This document shows, one piece after another, positions 34,256-43,548 of a DNA stretch of 64,000 bases. Within the stretch, counting starts at the first letter, position 1, and every line of letters begins with the position of its first letter. The position numbers and the translations under genes were made by a program. Source of the DNA: Rubritalea tangerina (GTDB lineage: Bacteria > Verrucomicrobiota > Verrucomicrobiia > Verrucomicrobiales > Akkermansiaceae); NCBI RefSeq assembly GCF_042683245.1, contig NZ_JBHUJB010000083.1, positions 62,001 to 126,000 of the forward strand, written 5' to 3'. The notes beneath the pieces are model-generated. The model saw only the letters and a program-made list of their open reading frames with translations. It was not told the origin of the DNA and did no database searches.

Positions 34256-34984
34256 TTATTTTCTACGTCGGATGATCAATGCGAGTCCACCGAGGCCAAG
34301 CAGTGCTGAGACGCTGGGTTCTGGCACAGCGACGAGATCGACTGAGAGGTTATCGACTCCGTTGGTGGTGGTACTTGCATGGTAGGCATTTAGGCCAATG
34401 CCATCGATACTGAAGGCACCAGCGAAGCTGTGAGCGCTCAAAGTTTCGTTAGAGTCACTCATCACAATGGAAGTATTGGCTCCATCATAGGTGATAGTGG
34501 CTGTGATGTCTTGGCTGGAAGGAGAGCTTGAGAAGGTTGAATGAGAAGTGGCTCCAATATTGATGGCATCGTGGAGACCGACACTACCATTGATCTTTTT
34601 TCCAATGAAGAAGCTTGTGGATCCTGTGTCTTTGAGGGTGATGCCGATTCCGCGACCTGATTGAGTTTCAGGGCGGATGAGGGTAAAATTAATGGTGAGG
34701 GTGTCGTTGGTTCCGAGGGTGATAGCCGAAGTAAAGGCACGTGTTTGTTCTGTTGTGGTGCTATTGCCGCCTCCTTGAAAGATGGCACTGCCACTGCTGA
34801 CAATGAAGCGTCTGGTGTCATTGGAGTTGCCATTTTGCCAAGTTTCGGCCCAGCCTGTGCCACCAGTACCTACTGTATCGACGTCGCCATCGCTGTATGA
34901 GAAGTTGTCAGAGACGACGACTGCTGCGTGGCTAATGGTGCTCAAGCTTAATAGAGCTGTGAGTGTCATGGGTAATTTATTCAT
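34256..34984 (-). CDS. PEP-CTERM sorting domain protein (copy A of a duplicated unit)
   Basis: A 242-aa secreted protein with signal peptide MNKLPMTLTALLSLSTISHA, beta-rich body (about 21-215) and C-terminal VPEPSVSALLGLGGLALIIRRRK-type sorting signal. It is clearly homologous throughout to the protein at 42679-43371 (same signal peptide, same DNLSVDLVAVPEPS ending). Its upstream DNA is almost identical to the upstream DNA of that gene, including the first 16 codons of an AraC regulator, marking a duplication. Function unknown, presumably surface or matrix protein. Confidence 0.85.
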   Translation of the reverse strand: MNKLPMTLTALLSLSTISHAAVVVSDNFSYSDGDVDTVGTGGTGWAETWQNGNSNDTRRFIVSSGSAIFQGGGNSTTTEQTRAFTSAITLGTNDTLTINFTLIRPETQSGRGIGITLKDTGSTSFFIGKKINGSVGLHDAINIGATSHSTFSSSPSSQDITATITYDGANTSIVMSDSNETLSAHSFAGAFSIDGIGLNAYHASTTTNGVDNLSVDLVAVPEPSVSALLGLGGLALIIRRRK

Positions 34985-35160
34985 AGTGTTGTGTATTCAG
35001 TTGAGGTTTTCTCGTCTCAAAATCAACGAGATAGGGGAATTCTGAGGGTAGCAAGATTTGAGATTTCGTCTTTGCAAGATTGCGCGAATTTTTTAAGATT
35101 TTGCGCAGAACGATGGGGAGAGTTGATAAATCGATGATGAAAAAGCGGACGATTGGTTTG
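34985..35160. repeat. Duplicated promoter/regulator segment, copy A
   Basis: About 176 bp that match 43372-43548 with only four differences (one 1-bp indel, three substitutions). It contains the divergent promoter region between the PEP-CTERM gene and the start of an AraC regulator. The match to the AraC coding side stops after the codon for Leu16. Confidence 0.88.
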
Positions 35161-35169
35161 GAAGAGTAG
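35113..35169 (+). pseudogene. Truncated AraC/XylR-type regulator remnant (first 16 codons only)
   Basis: Begins MGRVDKSMMKKRTIGL, identical to residues 1-16 of the intact regulator at 43501-44637, then diverges into EE and a stop. It is too short to be functional and records where the duplication ended or the gene was deleted. The 297 bp after it to the sulfatase gene hold only that gene's terminator. Confidence 0.8.
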
Positions 35170-35342
35170 GAAGCTAATCGCGTCTATCTCAGAATACATG
35201 TAACACAATAGTTACTTCCAGATTAGTCTCGGGCATTTGGTCGAAATAATTATCCAAACTAACAGCTTCCGAGACGTTACCATAATCCTGGATGCTTTTG
35301 AGTATGAGGAAGCGTTTTCTAGTTTACTAGAGAACATAAAAA

Positions 35343-35367
35343 AACGCGCCACTTATATTGGCGCGTT
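35343..35367 (-). terminator. Terminator after the sulfatase at 35467-36774
   Basis: Stem ACGCGCCA / TGGCGCGT (35344-35351 and 35359-35366), A run just upstream on the plus strand. Confidence 0.8.
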
Positions 35368-35466
35368 GAGTTTAATACATATGTGACGGGGAGACGGTGC
35401 CGTCGCTTCGGAAAATTACTCTTGAAAAGCAAATTGAAAAGTGGTCCCCCCTGCGGGCTCACGAGC

Positions 35467-36774
35467 TTAGGGCTGTTGTTGGAGGTAGCCTTGAAGAGCT
35501 GTTTGTAGATTTGCTTTGATAGTTTGCTGTGTGGCGCTTATTTCTTTTAGAGGCTCATTTTCCGATTTGTCCGCGGTAATGTCAAAGAAGCTACCATCAT
35601 CATAGAGTTTGTAGCGTTCGTTTCGCACCCATGCACGTGCTTTGGCTTTGTTACGCCCATAGTCCCAGTAATAACAGAAGATAGTCTCGCGTCGTGAATT
35701 TACTTTGCCCTCTAGTACTGGGAGTAGAGATTTACCGTCGATGTGGCGGTCTTTTGGGAGTTCCGCACCCGCTGTCTCAACTAAAGTTGGAAGAATATCT
35801 GAGAAATCGACTAATTCGGAACTAAGAGCGGGTTTTATTTTTCCTGGCCAATTGATGATAAGTGGTACGTGTGTGCCAGCATCAGTCATTTGATTCTTGC
35901 CACCTTGAATCACTCCCTTGTCAGTGTTCGACTTGATTTTCGAGTGTGTGCCATTGTCGGTGGTGAAGATGATAAGGGTATTGTCGCGAATACCTTCTTG
36001 TTCGAGTTTGGCGACAATACGACCGACCATCTTATCCATAAAATGGGTCATATCGGTAAAATTCTGCTTTATATCCTGTTTGCGGCTTTTGCTGTCGGGA
36101 GTCGGATCAAAAGGCGAGTGTGTGAGAATCATCGGATAATAAACTAGGAATGGCTTTTCTCTGTTCTGGCCGATGAAATCGCAGATAAAATCTGTACAGA
36201 CTTCAGGGCCATAGCTTTTTTCACCAGGTTGATACCATTGACCATTTCGGTACAGTGTTGGGTTGTCAAAGCGTCTGAGCCAATCTTTCGGTTCTTCGAT
36301 GGCGGTCTTGTCGCTTTTTTTGTACTTATGCATGTTCCAGAGGCAATGCTCGTCGAAGCCAAAGTTTTGGATAGTTTTTTCATTTCCCCCGAGCTGCCAT
36401 TTACCAGCGATACAGGTGGAATAACCTTCCTTCTTGAGTAGGTTGGCAAAAGTGACTTCCTTAGGGTCAAGCCAGCCAAAACCCTGATAATTGCGATTAT
36501 TATAGCGCCCCGTCATGATCTGTACCCTTGACGGTGTGCATAAGGGTTGTGAATAGCATTGTTTGAAACGCTGGCCACTTGCTGCCAAAGCATCAAGATG
36601 TTCCGTATGAGTATCTTTGCCACCATAACTGGAGAAACATTCAACGCCGATGTCATCGGCCATGATCAAGATGATATTCGGCTTGCTATCGGCCTTCGTA
36701 AGGCTGGAGTAAGAGATGAAAAAGAACGTAAAAAGTTTGAGAATATGTAGACTAAATTTCATTGATATTTGCAT
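35467..36774 (-). CDS. Secreted formylglycine sulfatase 1
   Basis: A 435-aa alkaline-phosphatase-superfamily sulfatase with a signal peptide. Calcium-binding LIMADDIGVEC, the formylglycine motif CTPSR in PLCTPSRVQIMTGR, and KWQLGG in place of the common GKWHLG. It cleaves sulfate esters, here probably from sulfated polysaccharides. The start may be 12 bp further in (MKFSLH). It is adjacent to a second sulfatase and a DUF6288 protein on the same strand, suggesting joint use. An anaerobic-type or FGE maturation enzyme is not in the window. Confidence 0.92.
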   Translation of the reverse strand: MQISMKFSLHILKLFTFFFISYSSLTKADSKPNIILIMADDIGVECFSSYGGKDTHTEHLDALAASGQRFKQCYSQPLCTPSRVQIMTGRYNNRNYQGFGWLDPKEVTFANLLKKEGYSTCIAGKWQLGGNEKTIQNFGFDEHCLWNMHKYKKSDKTAIEEPKDWLRRFDNPTLYRNGQWYQPGEKSYGPEVCTDFICDFIGQNREKPFLVYYPMILTHSPFDPTPDSKSRKQDIKQNFTDMTHFMDKMVGRIVAKLEQEGIRDNTLIIFTTDNGTHSKIKSNTDKGVIQGGKNQMTDAGTHVPLIINWPGKIKPALSSELVDFSDILPTLVETAGAELPKDRHIDGKSLLPVLEGKVNSRRETIFCYYWDYGRNKAKARAWVRNERYKLYDDGSFFDITADKSENEPLKEISATQQTIKANLQTALQGYLQQQP

Positions 36775-36901
36775 GGTTTAGATAGGATGAATTTAATGAT
36801 TATGTTTGATATCGCAGACTTTGTTTGTGCACTTCATGCATCCCATTAGATTTTGGATTATTGCGATACTAGGGGCATAGACGCTCTAGAGTATTTGTTT
36901 T

Positions 36902-38383
36902 TTAGATTTTAGGTTTATCCCAATAGTTGCCTTCTTGTTTGACTTGGGCTTCGTGGTTTTCGAGTTCTGTGAGCATTTCTTTGACAAGTTCGGGATGATC
37001 TTCGGCTCGGTTGATACGCTCAGCGCAATCTTCTTCTATATGAAAGAGCAAGGGAGTGTTGCGATCGGCCTTGTAGCCATAGTTGTCACGCAGCTGTGAG
37101 CCGATGCGAACATGTAATTTCCATGGACCTTTGCGGATGGCTGAAGGCTTGTTGTTAGAATAGGAATAGATGAAGTTGAATGGAGCGACTTCCTTGTCGT
37201 CGCATAGCTTGTTAGAAAGTAGTGGCCGAATGTCCCTACCATCAATGCTGCGATCCGAGGGAACACTTACATTGCAAATCTTGAAGAGGGTTGGGAGAAT
37301 ATCTAAAGTGCTGGCAGGTTCGAGTTCACGCTTAGGATCGATAGTACCTGGCCAGTGGAAAATACCAGGGACGCGGAAGCCTCCTTCCCAAGAAGCCGAG
37401 CCTTTACCATCCCGGAAGGGGTGAGCGTAGCCGATGTGCAGGCGTGCCTCTCCGTACTTTCGGTGATCTACGGTATTTCTGAACAACAGCCAGGGGCCAT
37501 TATCGGAGGAAAAGATGACCAGAGTATTTTTGTCTATGCCTTCTTCTTTCAATGTCTTCATTACGCGAGCGACAGAATCGTCGACTTCGGCCATAACGTC
37601 ACCGAGCAAGCCCCGTTTGGATTTACCTTTAAATTTTTTGCTGGCGTAAAGACCCAGGTGGGGTTGGTTGTGAGCGACATAGGCGAAAAAGGGCTTTTCC
37701 CTGTTGTCTTTGATGAATTGAACTGCAGCATCTGTGTAGCGACCGGTGAGTGATTCAGAGGCTTTTAAGTCGGAAGGCAAATCTTTGGCTAAACGTGAAT
37801 ATCCTTTGATGGGAGTGTTGCCATTGATGTCGCTCTTAAGTAGCTGTGCATTATCATAATCATGAGAAACATTAGTCCCAACCCATTGATCGAATCCATG
37901 AGCAAGGGGCAGAGTGTCTGTACTCATATTGTTCTTTTCGTTAGGGCTACCTAAATGCCATTTACCGAACATACCTGTTTTATAGCCAGCGGTTTTCAAG
38001 CCTTCGGCTAGAGTAATTTCCTGAGTGTGAATGTGGCGTGGGCTGCTCGGCCCTATGACCCAGGATTTCAAGCCCGAACGTCCAGGAACTCGCCCAGTGA
38101 GCAGAGCATAACGCGAGGCGCTACAGGCTGCAGTACCAACGTAGAATTGGGTGAAGTATTTGCCTTCTTGAGCAAGACGATCGATGTTTGGCGTATGGAT
38201 GGTTGGATTGCCATTGTGGCTGATATCGCCGTAGCCGCTATCGTCGAGAAAGAATATAATGACGTTGGGCTTTTCGAGTGCGGGTCGAGGGGCATCTGGA
38301 ACAGTACTGGCAAAACTGGTCAAGCTAGCGAGGCTGGTGGAAAGCAATGCCAACGCGATGCTGTTTAGTGATTTAGTGAACAT
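36902..38383 (-). CDS. Secreted formylglycine sulfatase 2
   Basis: A 493-aa arylsulfatase-family enzyme with a signal peptide (to about residue 26). IIFFLDDSGYGDISHNG, formylglycine motif CSASR (C-x-A-x-R type) in AACSASRYALLTGR, MFGKWHLG, and DNGPWLLF. Substrate unknown. The gap of 127 bp to sulfatase 1 allows an operon with it. Confidence 0.93.
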   Translation of the reverse strand: MFTKSLNSIALALLSTSLASLTSFASTVPDAPRPALEKPNVIIFFLDDSGYGDISHNGNPTIHTPNIDRLAQEGKYFTQFYVGTAACSASRYALLTGRVPGRSGLKSWVIGPSSPRHIHTQEITLAEGLKTAGYKTGMFGKWHLGSPNEKNNMSTDTLPLAHGFDQWVGTNVSHDYDNAQLLKSDINGNTPIKGYSRLAKDLPSDLKASESLTGRYTDAAVQFIKDNREKPFFAYVAHNQPHLGLYASKKFKGKSKRGLLGDVMAEVDDSVARVMKTLKEEGIDKNTLVIFSSDNGPWLLFRNTVDHRKYGEARLHIGYAHPFRDGKGSASWEGGFRVPGIFHWPGTIDPKRELEPASTLDILPTLFKICNVSVPSDRSIDGRDIRPLLSNKLCDDKEVAPFNFIYSYSNNKPSAIRKGPWKLHVRIGSQLRDNYGYKADRNTPLLFHIEEDCAERINRAEDHPELVKEMLTELENHEAQVKQEGNYWDKPKI

Positions 38384-38573
38384 GAGATGAATAATCTTGA
38401 AGTGGAATGTGTTAGCGTGTGCGTGTATTGAGACGGGTGATAGTAATGTAAAGCACTTGGGTGCCTGCCCAAAAATTTATTAATGCACTAATGGTTGGCA
38501 GGTAACAGATATGCAAATTGGTTAAGCATGAACCCAAGTGTAATCAGAAATGTTAAAAGAGTCTCAAAGAAAT

Positions 38574-41500
38574 CTAATTAGGTGAGACATAGAGGCCCAT
38601 TTCCTTTATTTTGTAGCCTTTGATGAATTTTTTCTTATTTTTCAGAGTTAGGGTCACTCGGTATCTATCACTCATAGAATGAGGTAGTTTGCGCGTTTCA
38701 ATCGCGTCTACTGAGACTAAGGTCCATTTTCCATCAACAAAGGCTTCTACTTTAACAATATGGTTCTTTTCTCTTTCATCATAGAGAAAGTTTATGTGCT
38801 TCACCTTTTGTTTTTTACGTAATTGATAGAGAAATTCTATATCAGAATCATTTTTGGAAGGTTCTATATTGATTCCGGTGTCAGGGTCAGAGTCTGTTAG
38901 AAATTCAAGTAAGTTGCTATGATTGACTCTATCACTTTCAGTAGTGATTGACTTAATGTCGGCTAACTTAACTTTATTCTCTAAAATTTTAATAGAATAT
39001 ACAGAAGGGCATGCCAATTCGGCGGATGGGTGGTATTCAATTTCGCAACGAGATCCTGTAATTATTGGCCAAAAGTCACGTTTGTTAACCACAAATTGCT
39101 TATCTCCCATAATTAACCTACAGGATTTAAAATTCCCCATAAATGCACCTATAGAATGTCCATTCTTAAGAGAGAAGTATATTTCATTTCCTGATGGTTG
39201 CCGTTCAATGTTAGCCTCTACGGTAATACTGTTAGTCAGTGTCTCTTGACTTAATGTAAATTTCCTAATGTAGGACATTTTAATATCTCCGATGGTATAT
39301 TTGATTTCCAAAGGGATAGTTTTTTCTGTATTGATAGTTTTAATATCATGCTCCAGAGACTTATTAGAGAATACTAATTTCTTGCCTCCAGAAATAGCAG
39401 GTATAACAAGGACGGGTCTTGAGATCTTAAGATGCTGGTATTTATGTAGCGCTCCATTATAAGGCTCCCAGGTAAGTTTTGATCCTTCTTTGTTTGGTGA
39501 TGCAGTTACTGTGTACTTAATTCCAGCGATAACTTCAATCAAGCTTGCCTTGAAAACCTCATCTCGGAGTGGCAATGCATAAATGTCTCTAATGACCTGC
39601 ATGAGATATTTATCAGTAAGTTCGTCAAATTTGTTGCCCAGCGAGGGGTCATCACTCAAGTTTTTAAGACTGATGGTATACTCTTTGAGACTCTCGGGTG
39701 ATTTTTTTCCTAACTGATAAGCTACTGCAAAGCAACGGTCCAACATGCTTTTACGCATCCAGTATCCATATGAGTCACTTACTAAAACTTTATTCATTTG
39801 TTTAGGTAAGTATTTTTCTTCTCCAGTAATCACCATATTTTTTTTGTTTGCGTTGAGAGTTAATACCATAGCTGCAGTTCTCCACCACAAACCTACAACG
39901 CGCTCTGCTCCTTGGTGATCTAAAACATCCAAGGGATTGATAATGAAACCTCCATTATCGTATGTTCTATCCATACAAAATCGCCATTTGAACAATTGCA
40001 TGTTCTCATAAAATAATTCTTTATCAGAACGCGCCATGGCCAGTGAACTCCATACAAGTGACATGTAGCTAACAGCATGCGCTGCATCAGCAGAGCCTAG
40101 TTTTTCCCTCATGTGCTGTGTTGCTTTGGTTGTAAACAATTGGTTAGCCCCATAGATTTGGGCACCCAGTAGAGCTGGACCGGTACGGGCCCCACTATTT
40201 TTCCCCTTGCGTGTAGGTGTGGTATTTTTTGAGCTTAGACTATCAATTGCTCTTTCATAGCTGGCTCTGGCGTATGGCACTGCCCCATTGGGTGCAAGAC
40301 GAGCCAACTGATTGAATACGCCATTGGCTTTCTCTACATCGAGTTGAATGGGTGTTTTGGATGCGACAGCAAAGGCTAGTGCTATATTAGATGAGCCTAA
40401 ATTCATACCCTTCGCCTTATACGCAGGAACTCTGCCTCCATGTCCTGCAGTATTATCTGCTACAAGCTGATTAATGAGATTATCATGAATGTTTTGTAAG
40501 GCTAGTAATACGCGTTCATCATTGTATCGAAGATAATACTCAGCTAAAAAGAGCAAACATTGTGCTTTAGGAAGAGTCCACATATCATAAGTGCACTCAA
40601 AGGCGATGAAGTGTGCAGCTTTTTTAATAGCCTGATCATATTTGGAATCCCCCATACTGAGCAAAGCTAAAGCAGCCATTGATGTATCAAAATGTCGGCC
40701 ACAATATGACTTGTCCCGACTCCATGAGCCATCTTCAGCCTGGTTACGCATTAAGAAATCAGCATTCAGTTCTGCTAAGATCTCTGATTTCTGACAGTTG
40801 TCAGGGAATGTCTCAGAAAATTTCCCCAAGGTAGGTAATTTTATTCTAACATTACGAACATACTTCTTTAGGCTCTTGGGAATCACTATACTTTCATCAG
40901 GACTATACGTCGCAGAGAAGTCTATATCAGCTCTGCTATGATGAGTTTTGTTGTGGAGATCAAAGACAAAGGTTTTTGCGTTTGCTGGTATTTGGATTAA
41001 TAAGTTTTCCGAGCCTGTATTAGTAAATTTGTGCTCTTGCTCGCCAGACCCTGTGATGAGAGTTTCCAATTGTTTTCCGCTCTTCCACACATAGTTCTCG
41101 TAAGACAGGAATTCCCCAGCATGGGTATAGAAGCCAAAACGCTTAAATTGATAGGTCACCGCTTTGTCTGGAGCAGTGGTATTCTGGAAGGACAACTTCA
41201 ACAAGCCACGCTTTCCGTCTACGGGAAGTTCAATTACTTGCTGTGTTTTTTTCAATGTTCTTTGATCAAGAATCTCTTCAGCTTTTTTTACAAAGTGCTT
41301 CGCGTTTTTATCTTCGGGGCTCATTTCAGAGGAGCGTATGACTTTTAGAGTCATTTCACCTGTGGCTTCACTACTGTCGATCAGCTCACCCATATGAATA
41401 TTTATACCTCGATTACCCTTATAGACATAATTCTTATCCCAGTACTTCTTTCCAGTGATTAAGTCATTTCCATTTACATTATAGATAATATCTCCAGGTA

Positions 41501-41978
41501 GTAGGGTTTCGTGAGATGGAGAACCTTCATATGTGCCGACTACTTCATAGCAATTTATTGATAGATCGTCTTCTGTATCTAACAAAAAGGATGGAACACT
41601 TGCCTTGAATACAGGACGAAAACGCATCCAATATTGATCATGCATCAGTGTTCGAATACCCAGAGGGCCAAAGGTATACTGAACTTTCTCTCTAATCACC
41701 TTAGGGGGTAATTTATGTGCATGAAAGTAGGTGGACCATGGCGGAGGATATTTTTCATACCATTCTTCTAAGTCTACAGCCTTAGCCTTTATCGGCGACA
41801 CATGCTTATTTTTGGGAGCGGTTTCACTGTTGAGTTCTACTTTCCCCTCGGCAGCGAGGGTTTTAGCTTGGAACTCGGGGAGCTGAGTTGTATCAAAAGA
41901 GGATGCGTAGACTGCCCCTGTTGCTGCCAGTATGCCTATCGATAAGTTCCATGCTTTTATGGTAAATATGGTATTCAT
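38574..41978 (-). CDS. Large secreted DUF6288-type protein (PDZ-like plus alpha-toroid)
   Basis: A 1134-aa protein with a signal peptide (1-24, ending VYA). Residues 65-130 are rich in W, Y and P (EEWYEKYPPPWSTYFHAHKLPP). A PDZ-like segment lies at about 150-240 (YEVVGTYEGSPSHETLLPGDIIYNVNG). An alpha/alpha-toroid like terpenoid-cyclase or glycosidase-associated folds lies at about 410-760 (FLMRNQAEDGSWSRDKSY; repeated helices). The C-terminal 150 residues look like a discoidin-type beta-sandwich. This layout fits the Verrucomicrobiota DUF6288 family. It lies upstream of the two sulfatases in the same orientation and is probably part of a sulfated-polysaccharide response. Activity unknown. 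Confidence 0.75.
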   Translation of the reverse strand: MNTIFTIKAWNLSIGILAATGAVYASSFDTTQLPEFQAKTLAAEGKVELNSETAPKNKHVSPIKAKAVDLEEWYEKYPPPWSTYFHAHKLPPKVIREKVQYTFGPLGIRTLMHDQYWMRFRPVFKASVPSFLLDTEDDLSINCYEVVGTYEGSPSHETLLPGDIIYNVNGNDLITGKKYWDKNYVYKGNRGINIHMGELIDSSEATGEMTLKVIRSSEMSPEDKNAKHFVKKAEEILDQRTLKKTQQVIELPVDGKRGLLKLSFQNTTAPDKAVTYQFKRFGFYTHAGEFLSYENYVWKSGKQLETLITGSGEQEHKFTNTGSENLLIQIPANAKTFVFDLHNKTHHSRADIDFSATYSPDESIVIPKSLKKYVRNVRIKLPTLGKFSETFPDNCQKSEILAELNADFLMRNQAEDGSWSRDKSYCGRHFDTSMAALALLSMGDSKYDQAIKKAAHFIAFECTYDMWTLPKAQCLLFLAEYYLRYNDERVLLALQNIHDNLINQLVADNTAGHGGRVPAYKAKGMNLGSSNIALAFAVASKTPIQLDVEKANGVFNQLARLAPNGAVPYARASYERAIDSLSSKNTTPTRKGKNSGARTGPALLGAQIYGANQLFTTKATQHMREKLGSADAAHAVSYMSLVWSSLAMARSDKELFYENMQLFKWRFCMDRTYDNGGFIINPLDVLDHQGAERVVGLWWRTAAMVLTLNANKKNMVITGEEKYLPKQMNKVLVSDSYGYWMRKSMLDRCFAVAYQLGKKSPESLKEYTISLKNLSDDPSLGNKFDELTDKYLMQVIRDIYALPLRDEVFKASLIEVIAGIKYTVTASPNKEGSKLTWEPYNGALHKYQHLKISRPVLVIPAISGGKKLVFSNKSLEHDIKTINTEKTIPLEIKYTIGDIKMSYIRKFTLSQETLTNSITVEANIERQPSGNEIYFSLKNGHSIGAFMGNFKSCRLIMGDKQFVVNKRDFWPIITGSRCEIEYHPSAELACPSVYSIKILENKVKLADIKSITTESDRVNHSNLLEFLTDSDPDTGINIEPSKNDSDIEFLYQLRKKQKVKHINFLYDEREKNHIVKVEAFVDGKWTLVSVDAIETRKLPHSMSDRYRVTLTLKNKKKFIKGYKIKEMGLYVSPN

Positions 41979-42678
41979 TGATTATCAGATGTTCTATAAT
42001 TTTTGGTAGACGTGACGAGTAGTAGCTTTGTTTACAGGCTCGTTCTTTGGGGGCGGGTTTGATGATTTGATCAGTTGTTTTTAATACCGCTCATTTTTGG
42101 CTATCTTCTTTCCGCATGTCTGTTATCGATAACGGTAGTAGTCCAAATCAGACTTCCCGATATTTTATACAATATAAAATGATTATACTGAAGATAGTAT
42201 TACTCATTATTCTATAAAACTGTTTTTTGATAGATTGTTTTTACATATGCCGCTCCGCTTCAATTTTTAGATACAGCATGTGCAATGATGCGTTTGTTGC
42301 ACGTTGAGTAAGTGGTGCTTAACCATTGGCAATGGTGTGATCCTTCTTCATAGTCAGGAAGCTGTGTTGCTTGTCGTTGATTTCTCCTGAAGCGTTCCGG
42401 CATTTTCCCCATGCTGCAAAGAGATAGTCGGATGTATGAACGAATAGAGTGGCTCTTGATTCTGTTTTCTGTGGAGCAGTTTATACGATCTAACTATTTC
42501 TGGAAGAGATTCATCAATTCTCTTACTGCACTTTTAGTTGTGTTTACAATTTACTTAGAGTGCTCTGGTCAACTACACACTCATCTTTTGGGTATAAATC
42601 TGATTACAATAAGAGATCTATACCTTTGTGAGAGTTGATAGGAGCATATAAAGATCAATGTGAAATGAATCTAGTCGA
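41979..42678. other. 700-bp spacer without a convincing gene
   Basis: Contains a perfect 12-bp palindrome GTTATCGATAAC at 42122-42133 (LacI-operator-like in size) and an inverted repeat GTGCAA/TTGCAC near 42281-42304. These may be operators for the DUF6288-sulfatase genes, since the spacer includes their promoter region. A 75-codon frame at 42411-42638 lacks homology and is judged chance. Confidence 0.4.
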
Positions 42679-43371
42679 TTATTTACGGCGGCTCATGATG
42701 AGTACGATTCCTCCGAGGCCAATAAGTACTGAGGCGCTCGGTTCTGGCACAGCGACGAGATCGACTGAGAGGTTATCGATACCGTTGCCGTTGGTTCCTG
42801 TGTGGAGAGTTTGTATTCCAATACCATCGACAGTTACTTGGCCCGCTACGGAGTAAGCGGTCAGAGTTTCATTGTTATCAGAGAGTACAAAACTAGTGTT
42901 TGCTCCATCATAAGTGATCACAGTAGTGATGGTTTGGTTGATTGGTGCGGATGCAAAACTGGCGAAATCTGCACCTCCGGTTCCTCCATTATCATGCAGA
43001 CCATAACTACCATTTTGGCGTTTACCAATGTAGTAATCAAATCCACCACTATCTAAAAGCTGGATACCGACACCTCTTCCTGAGAATGTTTCGGCAAGAA
43101 TTAAATCAAAGCTAATGGTGAGAGTATCGTTGGTTCCCACGGTGATGGCTCCACCATTAAAGAGACGCGTAGCAGTGGTTGCTCCACCAGCGAGGGCTTG
43201 GCCAGATGTGACTGTAAAGTTGCCACCAGTCCATGCGCCAGACCAGCCAGTTCCGCCAGTCTGACCAGCGAGAGCTCCATCTGACGCAAAATTATCCGAT
43301 GCGACGGTTGCAGCTTGGCTGATTGCGCTCAGGCTTAGTAGAGCAGTGAGTGTCAGGGGTAATTTATTCAT
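42679..43371 (-). CDS. PEP-CTERM sorting domain protein (copy B of a duplicated unit)
   Basis: A 230-aa paralogue of the protein at 34256-34984. Signal peptide MNKLPLTLTALLSLSAISQA, body with WSGAWTGGNFTVTSG and GRGVGIQLLDSGG, C-terminal VPEPSASVLIGLGGIVLIM then SRRK. It is divergent from an intact AraC/XylR regulator, which probably controls it. Function unknown. Confidence 0.85.
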   Translation of the reverse strand: MNKLPLTLTALLSLSAISQAATVASDNFASDGALAGQTGGTGWSGAWTGGNFTVTSGQALAGGATTATRLFNGGAITVGTNDTLTISFDLILAETFSGRGVGIQLLDSGGFDYYIGKRQNGSYGLHDNGGTGGADFASFASAPINQTITTVITYDGANTSFVLSDNNETLTAYSVAGQVTVDGIGIQTLHTGTNGNGIDNLSVDLVAVPEPSASVLIGLGGIVLIMSRRK

Positions 43372-43548
43372 AGTGTTTGTGTATTCAGTTGAGGTTTTCT
43401 CGTCTCAAAATCAACGAGATAGAGGAATTCTGAGGGTAACAAGATTTGAGATTTCGTCTTTGCAAGATTGCGCGAAGTTTTTAAGATTTTGCGCAGAACG
43501 ATGGGGAGAGTTGATAAATCGATGATGAAAAAGCGGACGATTGGTTTG
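43372..43548. repeat. Duplicated promoter/regulator segment, copy B
   Basis: Counterpart of 34985-35160 with the same divergent promoter region. It contains a direct repeat TTGCGC (43468-43473 and 43489-43494), 21 bp apart, i.e. two helical turns, which is a candidate AraC-type operator. The copies are nearly identical overall, so conservation alone does not prove the operator. Confidence 0.85.

Noticed and set aside
42411..42638. 75-codon plus-strand frame in the 700-bp spacer
   Set aside because: No recognisable homology, composition like non-coding DNA, no ribosome site seen.
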